A DNA stretch of 64,000 nt, taken from NCBI GenBank assembly GCA_000231825.2, contig JH720324.1, forward strand, positions 662,535 through 726,534, read 5' to 3'. Position numbers and translations under genes: made by a program. The DNA is from Tetrahymena elliotti 4EA (Eukaryota; Ciliophora; Oligohymenophorea; Hymenostomatida; Tetrahymenidae). Below, one piece after another: positions 26,440-38,210 of the stretch (position 1 is its first letter; each line of letters opens with the position of its first letter). The notes under the pieces are model-generated. The model did no database searches, was not told where the DNA came from, and saw only the letters and a program-made list of their open reading frames with translations.

Positions 26440-27085
26440 TTATTTTAAATCCGCTAAAACTATTAAGATTTGATTTTTTAATCTATCAAACTTTTTCTTA
26501 TCTTTTTTATTGAATCTATTTTAATTTGATTCAGATTACTTTCAATTAAAATGTGCCAAACTATTAAAAACCGAGTTTTAAATTAAATTAACACAATTAT
26601 TCTTTTACTGTATTTTTTATAGTGACTGAAAGAATATTTATAATACTTGCTTGCATCTTTTTATTACATTTCAAATTTCATTATCATTATCTATTTATTT
26701 CAGAATTATGAAATAATCCTTTACATATTTAAAATATTTAAATTGAAGTCGTTTTTTGATAAAAATTAAAATGATTTTTTATAATAATCATACTCTAATG
26801 CTTTTGTGAGTTGTACTTATATTAAATAAAACAATTTATCAACTTTTCCTACATATAGCATTTTCTTTTTTTAGAATTTAATAAATTTCGTTAAATTTGT
26901 CTATTTTAGTGATGATCTTAATTTAAATCCGCTAAAGTTTAAATATTTAAATGTCTTTAACTTTTTTATAGAGTCTATTTTGATTTTATTAAGAATACTC
27001 TAAATTTAAATGTATCAACAAGCATTTGAAAACAATAATTTACATTTAACTTTAAAACAATCAATTCTTTTATCAAATACCTTTA
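26410..27085 (+). repeat. GST-flank repeat blocks, two tandem copies
   Basis: Two copies of the same module (starting near 26415 and 26890) between the peptidase relic and GST copy 2. They differ by many substitutions and small indels, so they are old. No coding signal. Confidence 0.7.
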
Positions 27086-27086
27086 A

Positions 27087-27150
27087 TATAATATATATAT
27101 AGTACCCTAAGGTACTGCCTACTCGGCTACATACAGTATTACAGTTTACA
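27087..27150 (-). repeat. dispersed palindromic repeat, copy 2 (inverted)
   Basis: Reverse-complement copy: TA run, AGTACCCTAAGGTACT at 27101-27116 (palindrome with one asymmetric base pair), hairpin GCC...GGC, and the inner arm CTGTAAACTGTAATACTG. With copy 3 at 28721-28790 it forms a ~60-bp inverted pair around GST copy 2, palindromes facing outward. Confidence 0.85.
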
Positions 27151-27859
27151 GTTAATATTATATTTTTAGTTTTATTTGATTTTGAGTGTTTTACTTTTTT
27201 TCACCTGGTTTTTTGGTGTTTATTTATTTTTTTTTTTCTCTTTTAATATAATATTATTTTCAAGTATAATATAGATAGAACTTTACTTTTAAGCCTAAAC
27301 AATGATGGTTCTTGGTCTTTATGTTTGATTTTTAGTTGACTATTTTTGTATCAGTAATAAACAGAAAAGCATAATTAATTACACTTTATATGAGCTTAAA
27401 GTGATTATTTTCAATTTAATAATTTAATGAGTAATTTTGTTTAACTATTTTTGCTCTCTAAAGTAATTTTATTTATTTCTTTCCTTAAAAATTATACTTA
27501 AAATCGTAATGATAAAAAATATTCTGCTTGCACAAATCACTATTAGTTATATTTTTATAATTCAGAAAATTAATACTTTTAAGATTTTATATATTTTTAT
27601 TTTATTATAGAATGGTTTAGAACTTTCATAAATTATGAATTTTTTTCTATTTTATTTACCAATTTGTCAGCAAGTAAATTTAATAGGTGTAATCTGATTT
27701 TTTATTTTTATTCGATTTGTGATAAATAGTAAAGATATTGTTTTTAACTAAGGGTACTTTTAATTCATATTTAAATTTAGTTGAGTAAATTAGAAATTAT
27801 ATTAATAATTAATTTAAAAAACAATCAAAATATTCATAAAAATAAATTATCTCTATAAT

Positions 27860-28534
27860 ATGAGCAGCTTAGTTCTCAGCTATTGGAACGTAAGAGGTAG
27901 AGCAGAGGCTATCAAAATGCTTTTAAACTATCTACAATTACCATATACTTTTTCAGAATATGATCTTACTAGAGTCGATTAATGGATGTAAATTGACAAG
28001 CCTGCTCTCTAAACTGATTTCCCTAATTTGCCCTATCTCAAAGATGGAGATTATATTTTGACAGAGTCTGATGCTATTGCTTAGTATGTTTGCATAAAAG
28101 CTAACAGAGAAGACATGATTGGAAACACTATTGAAGATAGAATCAATATTGCTAGGATTAGAGGTCTTGTTTATGATAACCTAGTTATGATTGTAACATT
28201 TGCCCACAATCCAAAATATAAAGAAGAACTAAAAAACTATTACTAAAGACTTTCTGAAGCCCTTAATCAAGTAAATACTTATTTAAGTAACAAAGAATAC
28301 TTAAATAATGGTAAGATTTGCTACTATGATTTTTATTTTTATGATCTTGTGTTTATTGCTAATAAACTTTTTAAAGATGAAAATATTTTTAAAGTCTTTC
28401 CAAATGTTCATAATCACTACAAAAGAATCTAAAATTTACCTCAAATACAAGACTATTTGAATTCAGATAGATATAGCAAATCTTTTCCTATCTATGGACC
28501 TTCTGCAGTTTGGAATTCTGACTCTACTCTTTGA
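27860..28534 (+). CDS. glutathione S-transferase, mu-like, copy 2, 224 aa
   Basis: Intronless, ATG 27860 to TGA 28534. Begins MSSLVLSYWNVRGRAEAIKM; the catalytic Tyr and the FPNLPYLKDGDYILTESDAI segment are intact. Two substitutions in the otherwise invariant N-terminal helix (LRGR to VRGR, EPIR to EAIK) set it apart. It is closest to copy 3 in the middle region and to copy 1 in the last 40 residues (IYGPSAVWNSDSTL), suggesting exchange between copies. It sits inside the inverted repeat pair at 27087 and 28790. Same enzyme role as copy 1. Confidence 0.93.
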
Positions 28535-28720
28535 AATTACATCAAAATAAAAAATGATTAATTTTTGATTGTCATTTGTATTTTTTTTTTATTTAAGGTA
28601 CTTTTTATTTAACAACATCAAAAATTCTAAATTTTATCAAAAATATGAATACCGTTCATTCTCGACTTTAAGATTATTTTGACTTTTAGAGTAAAATTTT
28701 TTCCAAAAGTTAATATAAAA

Positions 28721-28790
28721 CTGTAAACTGTATAACTGTATGTAGCCGAATAGGTAGTACCTTAGGGTACTATACATATATATATATAAT
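28721..28790 (+). repeat. dispersed palindromic repeat, copy 3
   Basis: CTGTAAACTGTATAACTG arm, hairpin GCCGAATAGGT, palindrome AGTACCTTAGGGTACT at 28756-28771 and a TA run. Partner of the inverted copy at 27087-27150. Confidence 0.85.
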
Positions 28791-30055
28791 TCTAATTTTT
28801 ATTATTTTCTCATTCTTTTAAATATTACTTTTTTTAATCTTTAATTTTATTATTTGTTTAAAAGGTTGTAAAATATTTGTTAAAATAAATACTTAATTAA
28901 TTTAAGATTAAAATAAAAAATAATAAAAGCAAAAAGGCTTATCAAATAAATGTTGAAATATTGATTGATTTTAACGAAATAAATACAGATATTACTTATT
29001 TTTTAATTTTATCATATGATTTTAAATGTTAAAAAATTAATTAAAATTATTTAAAAATTATTATTTATTTTCAACTAAAAATAAATAAAAAATAATGTCT
29101 AAATATTAAAAATTAATTTTACAATTAATAAAGGGCCCTCTATTTTCTTTATATTTCTTGATAGCCTTGTAGTAATTTATACTCAGCATTATTTTCTTAA
29201 TGAGATTTCTTATATTTATTTCGTTAAATTTTTTAATTTTCTTGGTTTCTTGTTTTTTGTTCATAAAAGTTTTATTTTTATTTAACAAAATCGAAATTAA
29301 TTTACCTTTAAAATTTATCAAAATATGTTTCTTTCCAAAGTGTTTAATATTTAAATTTAGTTTATATTTTTATTTTTTGCCTTTGAAATTTCAAATGATT
29401 AAGATATTGATTTATTAATAATTAGACTGTAAATTGAAACATTTTCAAATTAATTTTATGTGGTTAGGATTAAGACATTTGAAATTTATCCTTACAAACT
29501 GCATATAATGTTAAAAATAAGTTGATTTGAATTAAATAAAAAATATAAATTGTAAAAACTATGGAATAGACATTACTTATTGAAAAATAATAATAATTGG
29601 TTTATTTTAAAAGATTTCATATTATTTGAAATATTTTCTAAACATATTTTTTTTTGTATTTGCTATCACAAAAGTATTATCCAAAATCTTTTAGCGATAT
29701 CTTATTGCTAAGGTTGGTGTTTTTATTTTACTATTTTTAGGATTAAAAAATGTATTTAATAAATAAAAATTCTAGCTAATAAAAAATAATTAGAAGTTCT
29801 GAGATTTAATAATTTTTTATTTAATTAGCAAAATAGTAAGTTTACCTGCTAATAAAATCAGATGAAAAAATAGATTAATTTACAATCTCTACTATTACCA
29901 ATTATAGGTTATTGTTATTTGTAATTTTTTGTGAAGAAATGAGCTAAGTTTTGAAAAACTTCCAATTTTTTATATGAATAGATCAAATGTAATATGCCTC
30001 CATCCATTTATATAAAACTTTCTTCATACACAAGAAAAAAATAAAAATAAATAAA
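28791..30055. other. intergenic; 5' flank of peptidase copy 2
   Basis: 28791-29750 is unassigned AT-rich DNA; short open stretches on both strands near 29106-29418 are low-complexity Lys/Ile/Phe and not credible genes. From about 29759 it aligns with 24590-24900, the 5' flank of peptidase copy 1 (shared block TTATTGTTATTTGTAATTTT). Confidence 0.6.
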
Positions 30056-30094
30056 AAATAATATGAATAATTCAATCAATCAGAAAATTGTTAT

Positions 30095-31165
30095 CAACTT
30101 TAAATATTCACAAAACTATTCTGTTGCTAGCTCTTTTACTATCTTGCAACCTTCTAGCTGCTTCTTCATTTTCTTTCTTAGAAGTACTTAAAAATGGAGA
30201 ATTTACAACAATTAGCTAAGACCTTAAACAATAAGAAGAAGTCTCAGAAAGAAATCTTTAAGATATTCCTTTTAGATTCTCTATTGATGACTAAGACTTA
30301 GAATATATAAAAAATAAATATGTTAAACAAATTATTACCAATACTGTAAAAGTTGCCTTCAAATTTTATGAAAAATGATTAAACCTAAGATACCTACTGA
30401 AGGACAATTCACAGTTACTAACTGCTCAGAGTCAAAATTCCCTGAAAAATACAAAAAAAGTAACTGGATAAATATATTTATTTGAGAAGTTATGTTAAAA
30501 TTTTTTTAAAAATAGCAATTTCGAATTCGGACATGCATTTTATCATTACTTTTGCTACTGAGCTTGAAAGATGGGTAGCAAAAGGTGGAGTTTATAGTTT
30601 ATAGCAACCAGATAATAGACCAGTGGTTGGAATCCTTATATTCAACATAAGCCATTTACCTTATAGTCTTTTTATCAACTTTAACCATTACAAATAAGGA
30701 GAGCCCATCAAAGTTGCTATTCATGAAATGTTTCATGCTTTAGTATTTAATCCTTTTCTTTACAAATACTATGTAAACTCAAAGCCTTCATAGTATAGTA
30801 CATCTATCTCATCCCTGTACTTAGCTTTTCCAGAATCTCTAAGATCCTTTTAGAAGCCAGTTGTGACAAAATTACATTAGCATAGCACAGGAAAAAGTCT
30901 CATTTTTTGCTAGATTTGATGACTGGTTATGTATTCTCAGGTAGGTTTTTTTTTAATTTTATATATTAGTTATATTAACTTATGTTTAAATCAAAATTTA
31001 TGAGTTAAAAAATAAATTTTCATTTTATAAAAAAGGTGATAAAGTATGGAGTGGTCTAAATAATGCTTGACTCAAAGACATTAAAGACAGTGGATTGATC
31101 GTATAATATAAAAATGGATTGTCATGATAAAATCTTTTGGCAAGGGATGCAATTTCTATTCTCTT
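30095..31165 (+). pseudogene. leishmanolysin-like (M8) metallopeptidase, truncated copy 2
   Basis: Here the signal peptide reads well (ILLLALLLSCNLLAA) but no ATG is in frame with it. The propeptide-like part continues (FRFSIDDQDLEYIKNKY), then HFIITFATELERWVAK and the zinc site IKVAIHEMFHALVFNPFLYK, which is in frame in this copy. After LYLAFPESLR a deletion and frameshift remove the segment that copy 1 still has, and after the intron (about 30947-31035, ending AAAAAAG) only a short damaged piece (KVWSGLNNA) remains before homology stops near 31165. The entire Cys-rich C-terminal part is missing. Copies 1 and 2 therefore broke independently. Confidence 0.78.
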
Positions 31166-31239
31166 AACTGTTATTTATTTTTTATTATTAAGCATCTAAA
31201 AAAATAAAACAGAGAGAATACCTATACTATTGTTTACTT

Positions 31240-32330
31240 CTTTTAAATAAAATTAAATTTGTATATTATTGATGATTTTAAATCCACTAAAACTGTTTAG
31301 ATTTGATTTTTTAATCTATCAAACTTTTTCTTATATTTTTTACAGGATCTATTCCAATTTGATTCAGATTACTTTCAATTAAAATGTATCAAACTATTTA
31401 AGGCCATACTTTCAATTAAATTAAGACAATATTTCTTTTATTATTTTTACATTTGAAATTTCATTATCATTAATTTAGTTAATTTATTCTGATTATGAAA
31501 TAAATCCTTTAAGTATTTCAATTTAAGTATCGTTTTAAGAACAATTATTTTTCATTTAGATCTTACTATCATTAGTTGGATTTATATTAAATCAAATAAT
31601 TTATTTAGACAATATATATGATTTCAACTTTTACTACTTATAATATCTTACTTTTTTTAGTTAAATTTGTATTTTTTAGTGATGATCTTAAATCCGCTAA
31701 AACTGTTTAGATTTGATTTTTGAATCTATCAAAATTTTTCTTTTATTATTTATAGAATCTATTCCAATTTGATTCTATTGAAAACAATCTTTTAATTTAA
31801 ATTAACACAAAAATTTCTTTTATTATATTCCTAAATTTTTTTAAAGTGGATGAAAGATGATTTTTGCATCTTTTTGTTACATTTTAAATTGCATTATTAT
31901 TAATTGAGTTAAAAATTAAAATAATCTATTTATTTCTAAATTATGAAATAAATCCTTTATACTATTTAAAATCAATTAGTTAAAATATTTAATTCGAAGT
32001 ATTTTCTTAGATAAAAATTGATATTATTGCTATTATTAGTTGCATGCATTTACATTAAATAATAGCAATTTATAGAATTTTATCTTACATCTTATTTTTA
32101 ATAAATTTAATAAAATTTGTATATTTTAGTAATGATTATAAATCCGCTAAAACTGTTAAGATTTGATTTTTGTATCTATCTAATTTTTTCTTTTATTTTT
32201 TTATACAATCTATTTTAATTTAATTCAGAATCTTTCAATTTAAATTTATCAAGCTATTGAAAATCATAATTTAAATTTAAGATTAAAACAATCAATTCTT
32301 TCATCATTTTACTATTATATCATAATATGA
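31240..32330 (+). repeat. GST-flank repeat blocks, three tandem copies
   Basis: Three tandem copies of the module (starting near 31245, 31655 and 32105; period about 430 bp) ahead of GST copy 3. Together with copies at 22520, 26415 and 26890 they record the duplications that built the GST cluster. Confidence 0.75.
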
Positions 32331-32923
32331 TATGTCTAAAGTTTACTTTTAAAATATAATTACCCTAGGTATTTATGTTTGGTTTTTAGTTGATTATGTC
32401 AAGATTAATAATAAAGAGAGAAAAATAATTAATTACACTTATGTGCGCTTAAAGAGATTGTTTTCAAATTAATAATTTAATGAGTAAGTCTGATTAATTC
32501 TTTTTGTAATCTGGATTAATATTATTATTTATCTCTTTTCTTCAAAATCAGACTTAAAATATAAAGATAACAAAGCATGCTGATAGGAATATAGTATTAC
32601 GTACAAATAACAATTAGTTTTATTATTAATTGAGGAAATTAGTTGCAATAAGATTTTTATTCATTTCTATTTTTATGATAGAATGGTTTAGAACTTTCTT
32701 AAATCATGAATTATTTTTTATTTTAATTACTATTTGTCAGCAAATAAATATTTAAATATGTAACTTGACTTTTTATTTTAATTAAATTTGTGGTTTAAAG
32801 TAAAGATATTTTTTAACTAAGAGTACTATTTATTTATTCGTTTAAATTTAATTGAATTCATTACAAATTGTATTTATTATTAATTTAAATAAACAATCAA
32901 AATAAAAAAATTATCTTTAAAAA

Positions 32924-33595
32924 ATGAGCAACTTAACTCTCTGCTATTGGAACCTAAGAGGTAGAGCTGAGCCTATCAGAATGCTTTTAAACTATCTAGA
33001 ATTACCATATACTTTTTAGGGTTATGATTTTAATAGCTAAGGTTAATGGAGGTAAATTGACAAGCCAGCTCTTCAAACTGATTTCCCTAATTTGCCCTAT
33101 CTCAAAGATGGAGACTATATTTTGACAGAGTCTGATGCTATTTCTTAGTATGTTTGCATAAAGGCTAACAGAGAAGACATGATTGGAAACACTATTGAAG
33201 ATAGAATCAATATTGCTAGGATTAGAGGTCTTGTTTATGATAACCTAGTATTGATTGTAACATTAGTCCACAATCCAAAATACAAAGAAGAACTTAAAAC
33301 ATATTACTAAAGACTTTCTGTAGCCCTTAACTAATTGAATACTTACTTAAGTAACAGAGAATACTTGAATAATGGTAAGATTTGCTACTATGACTTCTAC
33401 TTTTATAATCTTTTGTTTATTGCTCGTAAACTTTTTGAATAAGAAAATATCTTTGATGCCTTTCCTAATCTTCATAACTACTACAAAAGAATCTAAAATT
33501 TACCCCAAATCCAAGACTATTTGAATTCAGATAGATATAATAAATCTTTTACTATCTATGGAACTTCAATTTGGAATTCTGACTCTACTCTTTGA
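32924..33595 (+). CDS. glutathione S-transferase, mu-like, copy 3, 223 aa
   Basis: Intronless, ATG 32924 to TGA 33595. Begins MSNLTLCYWNLRGRAEPIRM and keeps the full glutathione-binding region (FPNLPYLKDGDYILTESDAI). One codon shorter than copies 1 and 2 through loss of a residue near the C-terminus (IYGTSIWNSDSTL). All three copies are open and share the same start context (AAAAATGAGCA or near), so all are probably functional. The 3' flank, including a GATA run at 33782-33805, aligns with that of copy 1 (about 24140), not copy 2. Confidence 0.93.
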
Positions 33596-34403
33596 AATTA
33601 CATCAGAATTATAAAATTATTAATAATTATTTTAATTAATTATTGATTTTTATTTGTATTTTTTTGTTGATTCATATTTGATTAAGGATATTTCTATGTG
33701 ATTAAATAGCATCAAAAATTCTAAATTGTATCTAAATTCTGAGTATTTTAACAGATAACATAAAAACATCTTTTGTTAAACAGATAGATAGATAGATAGA
33801 TAGATCAAGTTTGATCAAATATTTGTGATATCAATTTTGAATAAAAATTTTAATTTTTAAATAAAGAATATTCTTTTGTTTTTAAAAATAAATTACATAT
33901 TAACCTAAACAATAAATAACATTTGAAGTTAATTTCATTTGTATTTCTATCCAAAATATTATTAAATATTCTATATTAATCTCATCAATCTATAGACATA
34001 TTTAGTTATTGCGTAATTATTTACAAACTAGTTATTTTCTTAAAAGAAATACATATTTATAGCATTAAATTAAATATTTGAAAATAAATTGGAAATTTTG
34101 TTATAAACTTGAATAGAGTTTCTCTTAAAAAGAATAAATACTTAGAAGCATTAAAATATACAGGGATAAATAAATATTAATAGATTTCTTTAGTATTTAT
34201 TTGGATATTATTATAAGAAATTGATCTATTACATGTTATTTCAAACTTTAATTAAACTATTTTCTTTTACTTTTATTTACAATTTTATTTTTTTCATTTT
34301 TAAAATCTTATTTTTATTTTTACATTTCATTTATTTGTTCATTAAGAATTCTTAAAATCTTCCATTAACTATTCATATTCTTTGTAAGAATCCTAATAAT
34401 AAT
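33596..34403. other. convergent intergenic region
   Basis: 3' flank of GST copy 3 and of DPH3. Contains a GATA tetranucleotide run (33782-33805). No open frame of note. Confidence 0.5.
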
Positions 34404-34698
34404 TCAAAATTAGTTTAATTATTTAAATAAAACAAATCTTCTTGATTTTACTTCATCGAAAATAACTCTGATTGTTAAAGAGCAGCTTGGACAAGTACCA
34501 ATATCCATTTTTTCTTTAATCATATCCTAATTATATGATTCATAATTTAATGATTAATAAAATTTATTGAAAATTTACTAAAGTAATTTGAAACTTATCT
34601 CCACAAGGACAGGGATATGTAAAAATACCTGTCTCTTCATCAAAATCTAAGTCTTCGATTTCAACTTCATCGTAAACACCTGCTATTTTGCTTGTCAT
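34404..34698 (-). CDS. DPH3: DPH3, diphthamide biosynthesis protein 3 (CSL zinc finger), 80 aa
   Basis: Small zinc/iron protein that donates electrons to the Dph1-Dph2 radical enzyme in diphthamide synthesis on eEF2, and also serves Elongator tRNA modification (KTI11). Exon 1 is 34698-34579 (40 codons), intron 34578-34527, exon 2 34526-34404 (40 codons plus TGA). The start MTSKIAGVYDEVEIEDLDFD matches the family's DEVEIED opening. Metal ligands are C30 and C32 (YPCPCGDKF) and C52 and C55 (GTCPSCSL), the exact CSL pattern. The tail after VIFDE is basic and longer than a minimal DPH3 but short. Isolated gene. Confidence 0.95.
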
Positions 34699-35294
34699 TT
34701 ATTTATTTCTACTATGAATTTTTGATAGGCTTAAAACTAAATTAATATCTATGTAATTAAATCAATATTGTACTTTTATAATAATTCTTCCTATTTTACT
34801 TGTAAATTTATATCAAAAATTTTTAATTTTCATAATGCAATTTAAAATAGATAGATAGTAAGTAGGCTTATTAGATTTGTCTCTTTCTTTCATTCTCCTA
34901 AAGTGTCTCTTTTACTATTTGATTTGCTGAATTTTCTTGTTTTTTTTGAACAAAATCTTAATTTTTTTTGTCTGTAATTTATTTATAAACTATTTTTTCA
35001 AGAAAAATATTATTTTCAAAGAAGAATTTCCATCAAAAAAATTTAACTTGATAAATAACCTTTAATATAAATCATGAATCCATCTTGAATAAAATAACAT
35101 TAATAAATTCTATTGAAGTAAATTAATTACTAATTTGTTTTAAGACTTTGTATTAAAAAAAAATGTTGAACAAAATTGTAATAAATAAATATATTTTCCT
35201 ACTTCTTAAGATTAATTCTAACTCAGAAAAATATATAAGTCTTTTTAATATTAAATGTATACTTTTTACAGTTTAATTTAGTAAATTTTTTAAT
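34699..35294. other. intergenic
   Basis: Promoter side of DPH3 and 3' side of the first GTPase copy. AT-rich, no feature recognised. Confidence 0.5.
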
Positions 35295-35866
35295 TCAAAA
35301 TAAATTAATAGTTCTAGTTTCTAAATATTGAAACAATTCTGCTATGTTTTTTTAGATTAAAGCAGAAACTTCAAGGAAATGCATACCCATAGATTTAGCA
35401 AGTTATTAGCCTTCTTCATAAGAAACTTACCTTTGGTCTTCTAAATCACATTTGTTTCCAACTAAAACTAGTAAAATGGATTTACTTTACTTCTCTTTCT
35501 TAAAATATTAAAACCATTTAGAAGCTTCTTCAAAAGAATTTCTTTCGGCGATATCATAAATTAACAAAATAAAATTAAAGCTAGTACTCCAAAATTAACT
35601 CAGAGCAAACATTTCATCTGAATGAAAATCCCAAAATAAAATTTTAATTTTCTCTTTTCCCTAAAATTGATAAAGTAAACAAATTTATTTAGAAAAATAT
35701 GATATTTATTTACTATTTCTATTTCTTTTGCATAAAAATCAACTCCAATATGTTTAGGCTAACTCATATTCTTTTCAAACTATTTTAATATTAAACTTTT
35801 TCCTGTTTAATGGGATCCAAAAAAAAGAATTTGAAAATATTTAATCTTGACTTATTAATTTTCCAT
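35295..35866 (-). CDS. Rab-like small GTPase, array copy 1, 172 aa
   Basis: Most divergent intact member and first of the array. Exon 1 35866-35714 (51 codons), intron 35713-35661, exon 2 35660-35295 ending TGA. P-loop GSHQTGKS; switch I HIGVDF, a good match to the Rab IGVDF motif; the G3 motif is WDFHSDEM in place of WDTAGQE, so the catalytic Gln and the Gly of DxxG are absent; G4 NKCD; G5 appears as VSALIQ with Lys replaced. It ends TRTINLF with no cysteine, so no prenyl anchor is expected. It should bind GTP but hydrolyse it slowly, if at all; a role in membrane traffic is inferred only from Rab similarity. Confidence 0.82.
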
Positions 35867-36254
35867 CTGATAACTATGTTTTATTATTTTTTGTTAATTA
35901 TTGAATTATCAAAAACACTCCACAAACCTTAAATTACTAATTTGATTTAATCTTTTCTCAATAGAAATACTAATTTTAATAATTAATATAATACCTAAAA
36001 ACAAATTCTTTTATATTGGTCCTTATTATGTTAAAAACATTTAATTTGATAATGGTTTAGAAATATTCAATATAATACATTGTAAACAAATTATCCTTAA
36101 GTTTTTGTTATGATAATAAGCAAATAAAAATGAATTTTAAAGCTAATAAAATAATTTCTATTTGCTTGCTTGATAGTTTATATTATTTTTATTGCTCTTA
36201 CTTAAGTGTTTTTTTTAATTATTAAAAAATAACTAAAAGAATTTATTGATGATT

Positions 36255-36728
36255 TCAAGACATATTTTGATAGGAAACTGTCCTTTCATTTTCTAAATCA
36301 GATTTTGTTCCTATCAAAGCCAATATTACTTATCCAAAATCTCTACGTTGTAAAATCTATTAAAACTTATTATTAACTTTTTAAAAAGACTCTCTATCAG
36401 TCATATAATAACAAACAATAGCATAATTATATCTCCTATACCAATTTATACTTAGACTGAGTTTGATGCCTATCCTGTACTCACATAAACTCAAACTAAT
36501 AATTTTATCCCTATCAAACATTATTTCAAAAATTTAAATTACTAAATCAATAAAATAATTATTTACAATATTAAATTATTTGGAGTGAAAATCTACACTT
36601 CTATATTCTGGAGCAATTCCAAAAAAACCGTTTTTGAAAAAACTTTCTATCAAAGAGGATTTTCCTGTTTTACTATCTCCAAATAAAACAGTATTAATAA
36701 TTTTAGGAGAAATCTCTAAATTCTGCAT
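36255..36728 (-). pseudogene. Rab-like small GTPase, array copy 2, truncated
   Basis: Starts MQNLEISPKI with an intact P-loop (FGDSKTGKSS). An intron follows at about 36583-36530, but donor and acceptor as seen do not keep the frame into KIISLSLCEYRIGIKL, so splicing is uncertain. G4 is altered to GTKSD (from GNKCD), and the frame ends at TGA 36257-36255 just after VSYQNMS, before the SAK motif and the last helix. Either a damaged copy or a gene with a further exon that I could not find. Related to copy 1 rather than to the main array. Confidence 0.6.
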
Positions 36729-37853
36729 TAAAAATATATTTACTAATGCTATTTAATTGTAGGTTGTTTATTTTAATCAAAAATGAAAAGAAAAAATTAG
36801 ATATTATCAAATTAAAAGATCTTTTTTATATTTTTAAAATGAACTTAATTTATAATCTCTTTACATTTTCAAGCAAAAAATCTAATTGAAAGTTTACATT
36901 TAATGATAAGTTGTTACAGATATTTTTGATAAAATAGTGATCTTTATTTAGTTTATTTCATAATATGTTTTTGTTATTGGAACCTTAAGTTTTAATATTC
37001 AGATTGAAGAGATACTTTAAAAGGAATATCTATAATTATTATTTTTTTGTGGGTAATCTTATCAATAAAAGTAGAAGTTAAAGTTGAATATTATTTAAAA
37101 AGTTTAAGTTTAAAAATAGAAAGATTTAAGAATCCTTTCAAATTAAGGAATTCAACGGACTATTAACTATCTTTAAAATATAATTAAATATTTTATTTTC
37201 TCATTACTTTAAAAAAATATATCTTAATATTAACAAAAAAAGGATTTTTGTTCAGCTTTTAAAGGTTAAAAACCAAATCAAATACTCAACTGAATTTCTA
37301 GAAAAAATTAATTAATTATTTAAGAAAAGAAAATATATTTTTTTACAGTCAACTTACAGATATTTAACAAAAACATTTTAAAACTGTAAACTATTTAATT
37401 TTTGAAAATTATTTTTATTATATCTCTCTTTTTATACTTTGAATTAAGGCTAAAAAGGAATTTAGGCAGAACAGAATATAAAAGCAAAAGAGAATATCAC
37501 TTTTTCAACTATTCTGAGAAGAAAAGTTTCTGTTGTAGTTTCTTTTGTTGTAGAAGTTATTAACTAGCTCTTCAAATATATAATTTGTCTTATTTTATCT
37601 CTGATCTAAGCCTTTCAGGTTGTGATTAAGTAGAATGCCCAAAGATTCTTTCTTAATTTAACAATCAAAAATAATTATTTACTGATAAGGTATTTAAAAG
37701 AAGAAACTAAACTTAGTTTCTTTAATTTTTTTATTTCTAAAACAATTTTGATTAAGGTTTAATTAATTAATATAAATTTAATTAAGAAGTTAAAAACAAT
37801 TTTTAATCCACAATATCTTATAATAAATTATCAAATTAGAAAATTGATTAGAA
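36729..37853. other. intergenic
   Basis: Spacer upstream of GTPase copy 2 and of the plus-strand cysteine-rich gene. A stretch 37450-37850 is open on the + strand when TAA/TAG are read as Gln, but it lacks a usable start and a recognisable domain, so I do not call it. Confidence 0.4.
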
Positions 37854-38210
37854 ATGAAATTTATAGTAGTATTAGTTATCACTTTTTTGGTATGTGCAAA
37901 GGCTGGAAATTAAAAACCACAGTGTGCATTAGATGTGTTTGAGTAAATGGAGGAAGGCAATTATTGCAACAAGGGTGATACTGACTGCTATTAAGCCTAA
38001 AAATCTATCATCGACTGCATTTAGAATTGTGAGGACAAAAATAAAGATGACTACCTTAAAACCGCTTAATGTGCTTAAAGTAATTGTAAATCATCAAATG
38101 CTTAAGTTTAATCTGGATTTAATGACTGGCTTAAGTGTGCTAATCTTAGTTCTGATTCCAGAATAGTATTATTCAGCATATTTTCAGCTTTAGTCTATTT
38201 GATAATTTGA
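37854..38210 (+). CDS. small secreted cysteine-rich protein, probable GPI anchor, 118 aa
   Basis: Uninterrupted frame from ATG 37854 to TGA 38210. Residues 1-17 form a signal peptide (KFIVVLVITFLVCAKA, cleavage near A15-A17). The mature part has eight cysteines at 24, 38, 45, 55, 59, 73, 78 and 95, including the spacings CIQNC and CAQSNC, so four disulphides are possible. After a small-residue stretch (NLSSDS, about 98-102) the protein ends in a hydrophobic tail to the last residue (RIVLFSIFSALVYLII), the usual layout of a GPI-attachment signal. I do not recognise the family. A cell-surface role is inferred. It is the only plus-strand gene beyond 34 kb and lies between two groups of GTPase copies. 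Confidence 0.8.

Noticed and set aside
29106..29418. Overlapping short frames on both strands
   Set aside because: Low-complexity Lys/Ile/Phe sequence in AT-rich DNA, no start context or family signal.
37933..38166. 77-residue frame starting MCLSKWRKAI
   Set aside because: Alternative frame of the cysteine-rich secreted protein, whose own frame has the signal peptide and regular cysteines.
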